Shown here: piece after piece, positions 24,539-34,156 of the stretch
Layout: every line of letters begins with the position of its first letter
Numbering within the stretch: the first letter of the stretch is position 1
Assembly (NCBI RefSeq): GCF_028657905.1
Contig: NZ_CP117782.1
Coordinates: 1,364,001 to 1,428,000, forward strand
DNA length: 64,000 bases
Origin: Burkholderia sp. FERM BP-3421
GTDB taxonomy: Bacteria > Pseudomonadota > Gammaproteobacteria > Burkholderiales > Burkholderiaceae
Reading direction: 5' to 3'
Notes under the pieces: generated by a model
Seen by the model: the letters and a program-made list of their open reading frames with translations, nothing else
Databases searched by the model: none
What the model was told of the DNA's origin: nothing
Position numbers and translations under genes: made by a program

Positions 24539-24647
24539 GGGAAATGGACTGCGGTAAAAGTAAGTGCGGGAAAAAACGCAAGTTTACCGGAGTCGTGGCG
24601 CATCCCGCCGATCGACGGATCAATCGACGGATCGGCTTGCGCGCCGC

Positions 24648-25532
24648 TCAGCGCGCGGCCGGCGCCTGGAGCGCCGCGTCGCGCTCGGGCGGCGCGGCCT
24701 GCGGGAAGTATTTGTCCAGCAGCGCCTGCGCGATCGCGTCGGTTTGCGCGTCCGGGTTGCCCGCGTAGTCGGACGGCCGGAAATGCATCTGGAACGCGGC
24801 GAACACGCGCCGCGTACGCGCATCGAGCACCCCGTCGGTCGCGACGTCGTAGCCGTAGCGCGCCAGCTTGAGCTGCAGCGCGCGCACCTCGACCGGTGCG
24901 TCGGGCGCGCGCCCGCCGAGCCGCGCGGCCACCGTCGCGTCGTCCGGCCATGCGCCGACGCCCGCCTGCGCGAGCGTGCGCCACGGAAACAGCGGCCCCG
25001 GATCGATCTTGCGCTGCGGCGCGATGTCGCTGTGTCCGACCACCCGCGTCGGCGGAATCCGATAGCGTGCGACGATGTCCTTCGCGAGCCGCACGATCGC
25101 CTCGACCTGCGCGGGCGGATACGGTTGCCAGGTCCGTCCTGCCGGCGTATCGATCGGCCCGCGGTTGACGTTCTCGATGCCAATCGACACGCCGTTCAGT
25201 TCCGTCGTGCCCTGCCACTCGCTCACCCCCGCATGCCATGCGCGCTGCGATTCGGGCACCAGCTGGTAGACGACGGGCTCGCCGCCCACCTGCGTCGGCT
25301 CCGCGGGCACCACGTAGTGCGCGCTGACGGCTTCCTCGGTCAGCACGTGCAGCGACTGCGCCTCGTCGATCTCGGTGTAATGCATCACGAGGAAACGGAT
25401 CCGCGGATCCGCGCCCTGCGCGGGACGGCTCGTATCCGCATAGTAGGTGCCGCGCTCCACGAGCGTGGGCGAGGTGCAGGCGGCCAGGGCGCACAGGCTG
25501 GCGGCAAGGGCGGCGCGTAGCGGGAAGTTCAT
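24648..25532 (-). CDS. N-acetylmuramoyl-L-alanine amidase, AmiD-like lipoprotein
   Basis: The 294-residue protein starts at the ATG at 25532 with a signal ending in a lipobox LAAC near residue 19. The amidase_2 domain has the zinc ligands in FLVMHYTEID and VVGHSDIAPQRKIDPG, plus WHAGVSEWQG and SIGIENVN. A C-terminal peptidoglycan-binding-like domain follows (ALQLKLARYGYDVATDGVLD). It cleaves the amide bond between muramic acid and the peptide, acting from the outer membrane on murein or anhydro-muropeptides. Confidence 0.88.
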   Translation of the reverse strand: MNFPLRAALAASLCALAACTSPTLVERGTYYADTSRPAQGADPRIRFLVMHYTEIDEAQSLHVLTEEAVSAHYVVPAEPTQVGGEPVVYQLVPESQRAWHAGVSEWQGTTELNGVSIGIENVNRGPIDTPAGRTWQPYPPAQVEAIVRLAKDIVARYRIPPTRVVGHSDIAPQRKIDPGPLFPWRTLAQAGVGAWPDDATVAARLGGRAPDAPVEVRALQLKLARYGYDVATDGVLDARTRRVFAAFQMHFRPSDYAGNPDAQTDAIAQALLDKYFPQAAPPERDAALQAPAAR

Positions 25533-26105
25533 GGATGGGACGGGCAGGCGGGTGGAAAAGCGCGCCGGCCGCGGCGCGGGGAGCCGACGACCCCGCCGCG
25601 CGGCGGGGAGATTCACGGCGTGCGCCCGGTCGCCCCGGCGCGGCGGATCGCGCAACTAGGCGTTCGATTCTAGCAAATGGCTTGTGTTAAGAAAGGGGGC
25701 TCGCAACAATCGATTCCCGTTGCGGCGGAATCGCGCCGGCGCCGGCCCCGGCCGCGTCCGGCGCTCGATGCCGGCGGCTCGCGAGCCCGGCCCCCGCGCC
25801 GGGCGTTGCACGACATGACGCGTCCCGGGCCCGCCGGCGGCCTTTCGGGATCACCCCATCCTGACGCGGCGGACGGCGAATGGCATGCTCGTCCGCACGG
25901 CGGCCGGCAATCACGGCCGCGCCCCGCCCCGGACGACGACCTGGGCGAGCGCCGGCGACGCCCCTGCCCGCGCCCGAGACGCAAGCGCCGAACGCGCGCG
26001 GGCGGCGCAACGATGCAGCGCCACGCCCGGCCGGCTCCGAGCCCGGCGCCGATGACACAACCCGTGCGCCGGCGCGCAACCGGGTCGAGACAAGGAAGGA
26101 GAGAC
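25533..26105. other. long GC-rich gap between amiD-like gene and fadD
   Basis: About 570 nt. Frames crossing it are rich in Arg, Gly and Pro and look like GC-driven artefacts. A short AT-richer stretch at 25655-25695 (with TTGTGTTAAG) could carry the fadD promoter. GACAAGGAAGGAGAGAC just before 26106 is the fadD ribosome site. Confidence 0.4.
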
Positions 26106-27794
26106 ATGGTGGAGAAAGTCTGGCTGAAGTCCTATCCCGATGGCGTGCCCGCGACCGTCGACCCCGACCAGTACCGGTCGCTCGTGCATCTGCTCGACGA
26201 GGCGTTCACGACCTTCGCGTCCCGTCCGGCCTATGCATGCATGGGTCGCGAGATGCGTTACGCGGAACTCGATGCGCATTCGCGCCATCTCGCCGCGTGG
26301 TTCCAGGGGCTCGGCCTCGCCAAGGGCGCGCGCATCGCGGTGATGATGCCGAACGTGCTGCAGTATCCGGTCACGGTCGCCGCGGCGCTGCGCGCGGGCT
26401 ACGTGGTCGTCAACGTCAATCCGCTGTACACGCCGCGCGAACTCGAACACCAGCTCGTCGATTCGGGCGCGGAAGCGATCGTGATCCTCGACAATTTCGC
26501 GACCACGCTCCAGCAGGCGCTGCCGAAAACCCAGGTCAGGCACATCGTGGTGGCGACGATGGGCGACCTGCTCGGCGCGGCCAAGGGCGCGCTCGTGAAC
26601 TTCGTCGTGCGGCACGTGAAGAAGATGGTGCCCGCCTATACGCTGCCGGGCGCCGTGTCGTTCCCCGCCGCGCTGCGCGAGGGCGCGCGGCGCACCTGGC
26701 AGCCGGCCGAGCTCGGACGCGCGGACATCGCGTTCCTGCAGTACACGGGCGGCACGACCGGCGTGTCGAAGGGCGCGATGCTCACCCATCGCAACGTGCT
26801 CGCCAACATCCTGCAGAACGACGTGTGGGGCCAGCCCGTGATGAACAAGGCGCCGCGCGTCGATCAGCTCGTGACGATGTGCGCGCTGCCGCTGTATCAC
26901 ATCCTCGCGCTCAATGCCTGCATGCTGATGGGCGCGCGCTGGGGCGCGCTGAACGTGCTGATCCCGAACCCCCGCGACATCCCCGGCTTCGTGAAGACGC
27001 TCCGGCGCTACCGGATCAACTTCTTCCCCGGCGTCAACACGCTGTTCAACGCGCTGCTCAATGATCCCGGCTTCGCGTCGCTCGATTTTTCGGGGCTGCG
27101 GCTCACGCTCGGCGGCGGCATGGCGGTGCAGGACGTGGTCGCCGAGCGCTGGCTGAAGGCCACCGGCTGCCCGATCCTGGAAGGCTACGGCCTGTCGGAA
27201 ACCTCGCCCGCCGCGACCCTGAACCCGGCGACGCTCAGCACCCACACCGGCATGATCGGCGTGCCGATCCCGTCCACCGAGGTGGCGATCCTCGATGCGG
27301 GCGACCAGCCCGTCGCGCTCGGCGAGTCGGGCGAGATCGCGATCCGCGGGCCGCAGGTGATGGCGGGCTACTGGAACCGTCCGGACGAAACCGCCAAGGT
27401 CATGACGGCCGACGGCTTCTTCAAGACGGGCGACATCGGCGTGATGGATGCGCGCGGCTACGTCAAGATCATCGACCGCAAGAAGGACATGATCCTGGTG
27501 TCCGGCTTCAACGTGTATCCGAACGAGATCGAGGCCGTGGTCGCCGCGCATCCCGGCGTGCTCGAATGTGCGTGCATCGGCGTGCCCGACGCGCACTCGG
27601 GGGAAGCGGTCAAGCTGTTCGTCGTGCGCCGCGATCCCCTGCTCACGGCCGCCCAGCTGACGGACTACTGCCGGGAACAGCTGACCGCCTACAAGCGCCC
27701 CCGGCACATCGAGTTCCGCGACAACCTGCCGAAGACCAACGTCGGCAAGATCCTGCGCCGCGCGCTGCGCGACGGGCAGGAGCAACCCGCCTGA
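26106..27794 (+). CDS. fadD: long-chain fatty acid-CoA ligase
   Basis: The 562-residue AMP-forming ligase activates long-chain fatty acids to acyl-CoA for beta-oxidation at the inner membrane. Motifs: QYTGGTTGVSKGAMLTHRN (about 212-230), EGYGLSETSPAATLNP, TGDIGVMDARGYVKIIDRKK and the A10-like PKTNVGKILRR. The ATG at 26106 follows a strong GGAGAGA site; upstream in-frame starts lie in low-complexity sequence and are rejected. It faces rlmB across a hairpin-rich gap. Confidence 0.93.
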   Translation: MVEKVWLKSYPDGVPATVDPDQYRSLVHLLDEAFTTFASRPAYACMGREMRYAELDAHSRHLAAWFQGLGLAKGARIAVMMPNVLQYPVTVAAALRAGYVVVNVNPLYTPRELEHQLVDSGAEAIVILDNFATTLQQALPKTQVRHIVVATMGDLLGAAKGALVNFVVRHVKKMVPAYTLPGAVSFPAALREGARRTWQPAELGRADIAFLQYTGGTTGVSKGAMLTHRNVLANILQNDVWGQPVMNKAPRVDQLVTMCALPLYHILALNACMLMGARWGALNVLIPNPRDIPGFVKTLRRYRINFFPGVNTLFNALLNDPGFASLDFSGLRLTLGGGMAVQDVVAERWLKATGCPILEGYGLSETSPAATLNPATLSTHTGMIGVPIPSTEVAILDAGDQPVALGESGEIAIRGPQVMAGYWNRPDETAKVMTADGFFKTGDIGVMDARGYVKIIDRKKDMILVSGFNVYPNEIEAVVAAHPGVLECACIGVPDAHSGEAVKLFVVRRDPLLTAAQLTDYCREQLTAYKRPRHIEFRDNLPKTNVGKILRRALRDGQEQPA

Positions 27795-27801
27795 GGCGGC
27801 G

Positions 27802-27873
27802 GGCCGGGCGCCCTTCGCCCGGCCGGAAACACGACGGCCCGCGCTCGCAGATACGCGGGCGCGGGCCGTCGTG
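27802..27873. terminator. double hairpin between convergent fadD and rlmB
   Basis: GGCCGGGCG/CGCCCGGCC (27802-27824) is followed by a perfect 15-bp stem CACGACGGCCCGCGC/GCGCGGGCCGTCGTG (27830-27873). Neither has a T-run, so it may act as a rho-aided bidirectional stop. Confidence 0.55.
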
Positions 27874-27922
27874 ATGGCAGGGGCCGCCCGGCTTCGCCGG
27901 ACGCCCCCTGCCGCTCACTTCG

Positions 27923-28666
27923 TCACTTCTTCACCGTGCGCTGGCGCACCGCCTCGTACAGGCATACGCCCGACGCGACCGACACGTTCAGGCTCTCGAC
28001 GCTGCCCGCCATCGGGATGTTCATCACGTCGTCGCAGGTATCGCGCGTGAGGCGCCGCATCCCCTCGCCTTCCGCGCCCATCACGAGCGCCACCGGACCG
28101 TCGAGACGGGTTTCGTAGACGCTCGCGGTCGCATCGTCCGAGGTGCCGATCACCCACACGCCCGCATCCTTCAGCTCGCGCAGCGCGCGGGCCAGATTGG
28201 TCACGGTGATGTACGGCACGGTATCGGCCGCGCCGCTTGCGACCTTGGCCGCCGTCGCGTTCAGGCCCACCGCGCGATCGCGCGGCGCGATCACCGCATG
28301 CGCGCCGGCCGCGTCGGCCACCCGCAGGCACGCGCCCAGGTTGTGCGGATCGGTCACCCCGTCGAGTACCAGCAGCAAGGCAGGCCCCGAGATGCCGTCG
28401 AGCAGCTCGGCCAGATTCTGCGCGAGCGGAATGTCCTCGACCCGCGCCACCACGCCCTGATGCCGCTCGGTGTGGGCGAGCCCCCAGAGGCGGGTTTCGT
28501 CGGCCGCGATCAGGCGCACGCCGGCGTCCTTCGCGGTCTGCAGGAAGTCCTGCATCCGGCGATCGCGGCGCGTCTGGTCGTACAGCACCTCCGCGACCGT
28601 CGCCGCATCGTGCCGCAAGCGCGCGGTAACCGCATGAAAACCGTAGAGAACCTTCAGACGTGACAT
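27923..28666 (-). CDS. rlmB: 23S rRNA (guanosine(2251)-2'-O)-methyltransferase
   Basis: A 247-residue SpoU-type methyltransferase that methylates G2251 in the ribosomal P-loop. The N-terminal substrate domain begins LKVLYGFHAVTARL. SPOUT motifs are LVLDGVTDPHNLGACLR, VALVMGAEGEGMRRL and IPMAGSVESLNVSVASG with the knot. It follows rnr in the same direction, an order common in beta- and gammaproteobacteria. Confidence 0.95.
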   Translation of the reverse strand: MSRLKVLYGFHAVTARLRHDAATVAEVLYDQTRRDRRMQDFLQTAKDAGVRLIAADETRLWGLAHTERHQGVVARVEDIPLAQNLAELLDGISGPALLLVLDGVTDPHNLGACLRVADAAGAHAVIAPRDRAVGLNATAAKVASGAADTVPYITVTNLARALRELKDAGVWVIGTSDDATASVYETRLDGPVALVMGAEGEGMRRLTRDTCDDVMNIPMAGSVESLNVSVASGVCLYEAVRQRTVKK

Positions 28667-28692
28667 GGCTGGAACAACCTTCGATCAAACGT

Positions 28693-28769
28693 GCGATCGC
28701 GCAACCTGCGCGATCGCGATGAAAAAATGGAAAGCGCCGCGTTTCCGGCCGGCTGACCGGGAACGCGGC
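28693..28769 (-). terminator. hairpins after rnr
   Basis: Leftward, GCCGCGTTCCCGG and CCGGAAACGCGGC (28736-28769) form a stem followed by a T-rich run. A second perfect stem, GCGATCGCGCA/TGCGCGATCGC (28693-28717), lies just beyond. Together they likely separate rnr from rlmB transcription. Confidence 0.65.
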
Positions 28770-28814
28770 GTCTTCGATCAGGCGTGCCGGATTCGCGCGC
28801 GAATCCGGCGACGC

Positions 28815-31262
28815 TCAATGCTTGCTGCGCGGACGCACCTTCTTGGCCGCCGACTTCGCGGCGGGTGCGCCCTTCTTGCGCGCCGCGCCGCGCGCTGTGC
28901 GCGCGTCCTTCACGGCGGCCGTCGGCGCGCTCGGGGCCTTCTTGCGGCGCGCCGGCTCGTCGACAGGCGGCAGCGCGCGCACGCGCGGGCCGCCGGCTTC
29001 GCTCGCGGGCGGCGGCGCGGTGCGCCCGGTCTTCACCGGCGTATCGCGCACGAGCCGGAAGTCGATCTTGCGCGCATCGAGATCGACGCGGCTCACCTGC
29101 ACCCGCACCCGGTCCGACAGGCGGTAGCGGATCCCGGTGCGCTCGCCGCGCAGTTCGTTCTTGATCTCGTCGTACTGGAAATAATCGGAACCGAGCTCCG
29201 TCACGTGCACGAGACCCTCGATGAACAGCGTGTCGAGCTGCACGAAGATGCCGAACGACGTGACGCCGTTCACCATCCCGCCGTACTCCTCGCCGAGCTT
29301 GTCGCGCATGAAATAGCACTTGAGCCAGGCCTCGACGTCGCGCGACGCCTCGTCCGCGCGGCGCTCGTTCGACGAGCAGTGCAGGCCCAGCTCTTCCCAG
29401 ATCGCGGTGTTCGAACGCGCCCGGCCGCGCGACTCGTCGTCGGCCTGCTGCATCGCGCGGGCGCGCGGCGACAGCGCGGTGTTCAGCTCGACGCCGTCCG
29501 GCGCCTTCGGCGTGTACTTCTTGCCGGCCAGGATCGCGTAGATCGCGCGGTGCGTGAGCAGGTCCGGATAGCGGCGGATCGGGCTCGTGAAGTGCGCGTA
29601 GGCCTCGTAGGCGAGCCCGAAGTGGCCGATGTTGTCGGGGCTGTACACCGCCTGCTGCATCGAGCGCAGCAGCATCGGCTGCAGCATCTGCGCATCGGGC
29701 CGATCGCGGATGCGCGCCATCAGCGCGGCATAGTCGCTCGCGTGCGGCGTCTCGCCGCCGCCGAGCGTGAGCCCCATCCCGCGCAGGAACGTGCGCAGGT
29801 TCTCGAGCTTCTCGGCGGTCGGCCCCGCGTGCACGCGATACAGGCCCGGATGCTTGTTGCGCTTGAGGAAGTCGGCCGCGCACACGTTCGCGGCCAGCAT
29901 GCATTCCTCGATCAGGCGGTGCGCATCGTTGCGCTGGCGCGGCACGATCTGCTCGATCTTGCCCTGCGCGTTGCAGACGATGTAGGTCTCGGTGGTGTCG
30001 AAGTCGATCGCCCCGCGCTTCTGGCGCGCGGCGAGCAGCGCCTTGTAGACGCCGTAGAGGTTCTGCAGGTGCGGCAGGAGCGCGGCGCGGCGCGCCGCCT
30101 CCGGCCCCTTGGTGTTGCCGAGCACCGCGGCCACTTCGGTATAGGTCAGGCGCGCGGCCGAATGGATCACCGCGGGGTAGAACTGGTACGCCTTGATCTC
30201 GCCGCGCGCGGTCACCACGATGTCGCACACGAGCACGCAGCGGTCCACCTGCGGGTTCAGCGAACACAGGCCGTTCGACAGCTTCTCCGGCAGCATCGGG
30301 ATCACCCGGCGCGGGAAATACACCGACGTGCTGCGCTCGACCGCGTCGCCGTCGAGGCCGCTGGCCGGCTGCACGTAGTGCGACACGTCCGCGATCGCGA
30401 CGATCAGGCGGAAGCCGTCGCCGCGACCGACCGCGACCGGCTCGCAGTACACCGCATCGTCGAAGTCGCGCGCGTCCTCGCCGTCGATCGTGACGAGCGG
30501 CACGTCGCGCAGGTCCACCCGGTAGCGCAGGTCGATCGGCCGCACCTTGTCCGGCAGCGACGCGGCCTCGCCGAGCGCGGCCGCGCTGAACTCGTGCGGC
30601 ACGCCGTACTTGCGCACCGCGATCTCGATCTCCATGCCGGGATCGTCGATATCGCCGAGCACCTCGGTCACGCGCCCGATCGGCTGCGAATGACGGCTCG
30701 GGAAATCGGTCAGCTCGACCACCACCACCTGTCCGACCTTGGCCTTCTTCGCGTTCTGCGTGACCAGGATGTCGTGGCTGATGCGCTTGTCCTCGGGCGC
30801 CACGATCAGCGCGCCGTTCTCGTTCAACAGCCGGCCGATCACGCGCTTGTTCGCGCGCTCGGTCACCTCGACCACATGACCTTCGGGACGGCCGCGCCGG
30901 TCGTAGCCGACGATCCGCGCCAACACGCGATCGTTGTGCATGACCTTCTGCATCTCGCCGTTCGGCAGGAACAGATCGTCCTGGCCGTCGTCGCGAATCA
31001 CGAAGCCATAACCGTCGCGATGGCCCTGTACGCGGCCCGCGACGAAGTTGGACGGATGGGTGAGCTGGTAATGACCACGCTTGTCGAGCCGGATCTGGCC
31101 GTCGCGCTCCATCGCGGCGACCCGCCGGAAAAACCCTTCGCGCTCCTGGCGCTTGATCGACAGCGCTTCGGCGATGTCGTTCGCGGCGAGCGGAACGTCG
31201 CTGGTCCGCAGCGCGCCGAGAATCTCTTCACGGCTAGGGATGGGATACGGATACTTGCTCAA
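28815..31262 (-). CDS. rnr: ribonuclease R
   Basis: The 815-residue 3'-5' exoribonuclease degrades structured RNA. From the N-terminus: a winged-helix region (LAANDIAEALSIKRQEREGF), cold-shock domains (VAGRVQGHRDGYGFVIRDDG), the RNB catalytic core with TIDGEDARDFDDAVYCEP (catalytic aspartates) and IADVSHYVQPAS, then IEECMLAANVCAA and YAHFTSPIRRYPDLLTHR, an S1 domain and a Lys/Ala-rich basic tail. I place the start at the TTG at 31262 because SKYPYPIPSREEIL fits the family start. An ATG at 31331 with a weak GGGTGAT site is the alternative. Confidence 0.92.
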   Translation of the reverse strand: MSKYPYPIPSREEILGALRTSDVPLAANDIAEALSIKRQEREGFFRRVAAMERDGQIRLDKRGHYQLTHPSNFVAGRVQGHRDGYGFVIRDDGQDDLFLPNGEMQKVMHNDRVLARIVGYDRRGRPEGHVVEVTERANKRVIGRLLNENGALIVAPEDKRISHDILVTQNAKKAKVGQVVVVELTDFPSRHSQPIGRVTEVLGDIDDPGMEIEIAVRKYGVPHEFSAAALGEAASLPDKVRPIDLRYRVDLRDVPLVTIDGEDARDFDDAVYCEPVAVGRGDGFRLIVAIADVSHYVQPASGLDGDAVERSTSVYFPRRVIPMLPEKLSNGLCSLNPQVDRCVLVCDIVVTARGEIKAYQFYPAVIHSAARLTYTEVAAVLGNTKGPEAARRAALLPHLQNLYGVYKALLAARQKRGAIDFDTTETYIVCNAQGKIEQIVPRQRNDAHRLIEECMLAANVCAADFLKRNKHPGLYRVHAGPTAEKLENLRTFLRGMGLTLGGGETPHASDYAALMARIRDRPDAQMLQPMLLRSMQQAVYSPDNIGHFGLAYEAYAHFTSPIRRYPDLLTHRAIYAILAGKKYTPKAPDGVELNTALSPRARAMQQADDESRGRARSNTAIWEELGLHCSSNERRADEASRDVEAWLKCYFMRDKLGEEYGGMVNGVTSFGIFVQLDTLFIEGLVHVTELGSDYFQYDEIKNELRGERTGIRYRLSDRVRVQVSRVDLDARKIDFRLVRDTPVKTGRTAPPPASEAGGPRVRALPPVDEPARRKKAPSAPTAAVKDARTARGAARKKGAPAAKSAAKKVRPRSKH

Positions 31263-31428
31263 GGGCTTGTCGATGGTTGTTCTCGTTGCGTTGGCTTGCG
31301 TTGAAACGGCAGACGCCGAATGCCGCCCCATTCTATCACCCGCCGTCGCGGCGAACGCCGGTCGTGCGGCAGCGGGCCCGGCGCACGACCGGCAACCCAC
31401 GAAACAAAACAAAACGGAAACAAAGGTG

Positions 31429-31456
31429 TTGACAGGTGTTTCAACCCAGCTATAAT
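31429..31456 (+). promoter_or_regulatory. consensus promoter of tRNA-Leu
   Basis: A perfect TTGACA (31429-31434) and perfect TATAAT (31451-31456) with 16-nt spacing, 25 nt before the tRNA. Confidence 0.9.
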
Positions 31457-31481
31457 TACGTTCTTCGCAGCAAACACACCG

Positions 31482-31568
31482 GCCCAGGTGGCGAAATTGG
31501 TAGACGCACTAGGTTCAGGTCCTAGCGGTGGCAACACCGTGGAGGTTCGAGTCCTCTCTTGGGCACCA
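31482..31568 (+). tRNA. tRNA-Leu (anticodon CAG)
   Basis: An 87-nt class II tRNA with a long variable arm (GCGGTGGCAACACCGT). The anticodon CAG lies in CTAGGTTCAGGTCCTAG, the T-loop is TTCGAGT and CCA is encoded. The acceptor stem has one G:T pair (GCCCAGG with CTTGGGC). Confidence 0.97.
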
Positions 31569-31600
31569 TCAGCTGTTTCGGCGTAAGTCGATGGTAACGA

Positions 31601-31638
31601 GAAACCCCGCAAGATTCTGTCTTACGGGGTTTTTTGTT
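31601..31638 (+). terminator. rho-independent terminator of tRNA-Leu
   Basis: AAACCCCG-AAGA pairs with TCTT-CGGGGTTT around TTCTG, followed by a T-run. Confidence 0.85.
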
Positions 31639-31740
31639 TTCCGCGTCGCTTTCCGAATCCGCCCTGCGTTCCGCGGTCTTCTTTCCCTCCTGCGCGCGAC
31701 CCATCCTCGCGGATCGGCCGCGCGCCCGCATGCCGACCGC

Positions 31741-32979
31741 TCAGGCGGCCGGCGCGCGACGCTTGAGCCAGGTCGCGCAGAACACCATCACCAGCAGCAC
31801 GCCGATCAGCGCGTACGGCACGACCGGTTGCAGGTCGTACAGCGCGTTGCCGACGAGCGGCGCGATCACCATGCTGCCCCCCTGCGCCATCGACATCGCG
31901 CCCGCGCATGCGCCCTGCTCGGCCGGTTCCACCGCCGTGCTGGCCAGCGCCGCGACCGCCGGGAACGACGCGCCCATCCCGAACGCCGCCACCAGATAGC
32001 TCACGCCGATCAGGACCGGCTGCGCCGGCTCGACGAGCAGCACCGATGCAAATCCGAGCGCGCCGACGAGCGCGCCCCAGCGCAGCCATTGCAGCGGCGC
32101 GACGCGCGGCAGGCGGCCGACCAGCGCCTGGGTGACGATCAAGCCGAGCCCCGCGCTGCCGAGCGCATAGCCGGCCACGGCGGCCGCCTCCCGCGCCGGC
32201 ACCTGCAGGCGATCGATGACATAGAAGCCCAGCGCGCTGTTCGCGATCATCACGACGCTGTAGAGCGCGAGCGCGCTCAGCCAGGGCACCCGGATCCGTG
32301 CGTCGCCGACCCGCAGCCGCGCCGGCGGCGCGCGGCGCGCCTGCCGCGCGCTCGCATCGTGCAGACGGCCGAGCCCCGGCAGACCGATCAGCGGCAGCAA
32401 GGCGAACACCAGCAGCGCGATGGCCAGGTCATGACGGCCGATCCAGCCGACGAGCGGCGGCGCGAGCACCATGCCGACGGCGCCCGCCGCGCCGAAGCGC
32501 GCGAGCACGGCCCCGCGCGAGCGGACGTCGGTGTGATCGGCAATCCACGCGGTCGCGCCGACCGGCAGGCCCGCGAACCAGCCCCCCATCGCCGCGCGCG
32601 TGATCAGCAGCGCCGCGAGATTGAGCCCGAGCGCGGGCAGATGCTGCGCGCCGCCGCGCAACGCCCATCCGACGTAAGCGGCGAGACACAGAAAGGACAG
32701 GCTGAAGCCGACGATCGCCATCCGCATCACGGGAATCCGGCCGAGCACGTCGGCCGCGCGTCCCCAGCGCTGCGAGGTCGCGATCCACACGAGGCCGACC
32801 ACGCCGATGACGAAGCCGACGTGCCAGGCCTGCAGATGCATCAGGCGGGCCATCGGGCCCGCCACCGCGACGAACGCATAGGTGCCCGCCATCATCGCGA
32901 AGTTCGCGAGCAGCAGCGGCCGCAACTGCCGGCTGGAACGGCTCAGGGTTGGCGCGGATTCAACAGAAGTCGTGGACAT
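31741..32979 (-). CDS. MFS exporter of the catecholate siderophore operon
   Basis: The 412-residue protein has about 12 hydrophobic helices and an MFS loop 2-3 pattern (GRAADVLGRIPVMRMAIVG). It begins 30 nt after the DAHP synthase gene, as the last gene of the long operon, so I infer that it exports the finished siderophore across the inner membrane. CsbX in Azotobacter and EntS in enterics hold comparable positions. There is no direct sequence proof of the substrate. Confidence 0.8.
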   Translation of the reverse strand: MSTTSVESAPTLSRSSRQLRPLLLANFAMMAGTYAFVAVAGPMARLMHLQAWHVGFVIGVVGLVWIATSQRWGRAADVLGRIPVMRMAIVGFSLSFLCLAAYVGWALRGGAQHLPALGLNLAALLITRAAMGGWFAGLPVGATAWIADHTDVRSRGAVLARFGAAGAVGMVLAPPLVGWIGRHDLAIALLVFALLPLIGLPGLGRLHDASARQARRAPPARLRVGDARIRVPWLSALALYSVVMIANSALGFYVIDRLQVPAREAAAVAGYALGSAGLGLIVTQALVGRLPRVAPLQWLRWGALVGALGFASVLLVEPAQPVLIGVSYLVAAFGMGASFPAVAALASTAVEPAEQGACAGAMSMAQGGSMVIAPLVGNALYDLQPVVPYALIGVLLVMVFCATWLKRRAPAA

Positions 32980-33009
32980 GGATTTCCTGGTAAGTGAAGC
33001 GGGCGCGGC

Positions 33010-34131
33010 TCAGCCGGCGCGCCGCGAATGGGCGAGCAGGCGTTCGCGCGCCTGCACGAGGGCCGCTTCGGTCGCATCCCAGCCGAGGCACGGATCGGTG
33101 ATCGAGCAGCCGTAGCGCAACGACGCCGGATCCGCCCCGAGCGGCTGGTTGCCCGCCTCGATGAAGCTCTCGATCATCACCCCGCGAATCGACCGGTTGC
33201 CCGCGCCGATCTGCTCGACGACGTCGTCGAGCACCGCCACCTGGAGCGCGTGCTGCTTCGCGCAGTTCGCGTGCGAGCAGTCGACCACGAGATTCGCCGG
33301 CAGATCGCGCGCGACGAGCGCCGCCTCGGCCGCCGCCACGCTCGCCGCGTCGTGGTTCGGACCGTCGTTGCCGCCGCGCAGCACCACATGGCCGTGCGGA
33401 TTGCCCTCGGTATGCAGCACCGCGGGCCCGCCGCGTTGGTCGATGCCGATGAACGCATGCGCGCGCCGGCTGCTCTGCAATGCATGGACCGCCACCTCCA
33501 GCCCGCCGTCGGTGCCGTTCTTGAAGCCGACCGGCATCGGCAACCCGGAGGCCATCTCGCGATGCACCTGCGATTCGGTGGTCCGCGCGCCGATCGCGGC
33601 CCAGCTCACGAGATCGCCGAGATAGTGCGGCGTCACGAGATCGAGCGCCTCGATCGCCGCCGGCAGGCCGAGCGTATTGACGTCGAGCAGCAACTGGCGC
33701 GCGGTCGCGAGCCCCTCCTCGATGCGGTGGCTGCCGTCGAGCCGCGGATCGTTGATGAGCCCTTTCCAGCCCACCGTCGTGCGCGGCTTCTCGAAGTACA
33801 CGCGCATCACCACGCAGAACACGTCGCGCACGCGCCGCGCGAGGCCCGCGAGCCGCCGCGCGTAATCGCGCGCGGCATCGGGGTCGTGGATCGAGCACGG
33901 CCCGACGATCACCATCCGGCGCGGATCGCGCCGTTCGAGAATCGCCTGCAATTGCCGCCGCCCGCTGTCGACGTTCGCCCGCACGACCGGCGTCGCCGGC
34001 AGGCGGCCGCGCAGCGCCTCGGGCGTCGGCAGCGGCGCGCCGACACGCTGGCGCCCCGCCCGCTCCGCTCGGCTCGGCGCGCATACCGCGCCGCTGCCGC
34101 CGTCATCCAGATACAACTCAAGATTCTTCAT
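33010..34131 (-). CDS. 3-deoxy-7-phosphoheptulonate (DAHP) synthase, AroG type
   Basis: The 373-residue class I DAHP synthase condenses PEP with erythrose-4-phosphate, the first step to chorismate. Motifs: DPRRMVIVGPCSIHDPDAA, RVYFEKPRTTVGWKGLIND, GARTTESQVHREMASGL, PVGFKNGTDG and VDCSHANCAKQH. The ATG at 34131 starts a family-length protein. Its place in the siderophore operon, 25 nt after entA, suggests a dedicated isoenzyme that raises chorismate supply for 2,3-dihydroxybenzoate. Myxochelin clusters carry a DAHP synthase as well. Whether it escapes Phe/Tyr/Trp inhibition is unknown. Confidence 0.92.
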   Translation of the reverse strand: MKNLELYLDDGGSGAVCAPSRAERAGRQRVGAPLPTPEALRGRLPATPVVRANVDSGRRQLQAILERRDPRRMVIVGPCSIHDPDAARDYARRLAGLARRVRDVFCVVMRVYFEKPRTTVGWKGLINDPRLDGSHRIEEGLATARQLLLDVNTLGLPAAIEALDLVTPHYLGDLVSWAAIGARTTESQVHREMASGLPMPVGFKNGTDGGLEVAVHALQSSRRAHAFIGIDQRGGPAVLHTEGNPHGHVVLRGGNDGPNHDAASVAAAEAALVARDLPANLVVDCSHANCAKQHALQVAVLDDVVEQIGAGNRSIRGVMIESFIEAGNQPLGADPASLRYGCSITDPCLGWDATEAALVQARERLLAHSRRAG

Positions 34132-34156
34132 CGCTGCTTGCCTCGGGTAGGTCACG

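Noticed and set aside
25670..26107. Reverse frame of about 145 codons upstream of fadD
   Set aside because: Almost pure Arg/Gly/Ala/Ser, no start signal, no recognisable fold.
28665..31304. Forward open frame of about 880 codons opposite rnr
   Set aside because: It mirrors the RNase R gene codon by codon, has no domain and no ribosome site.
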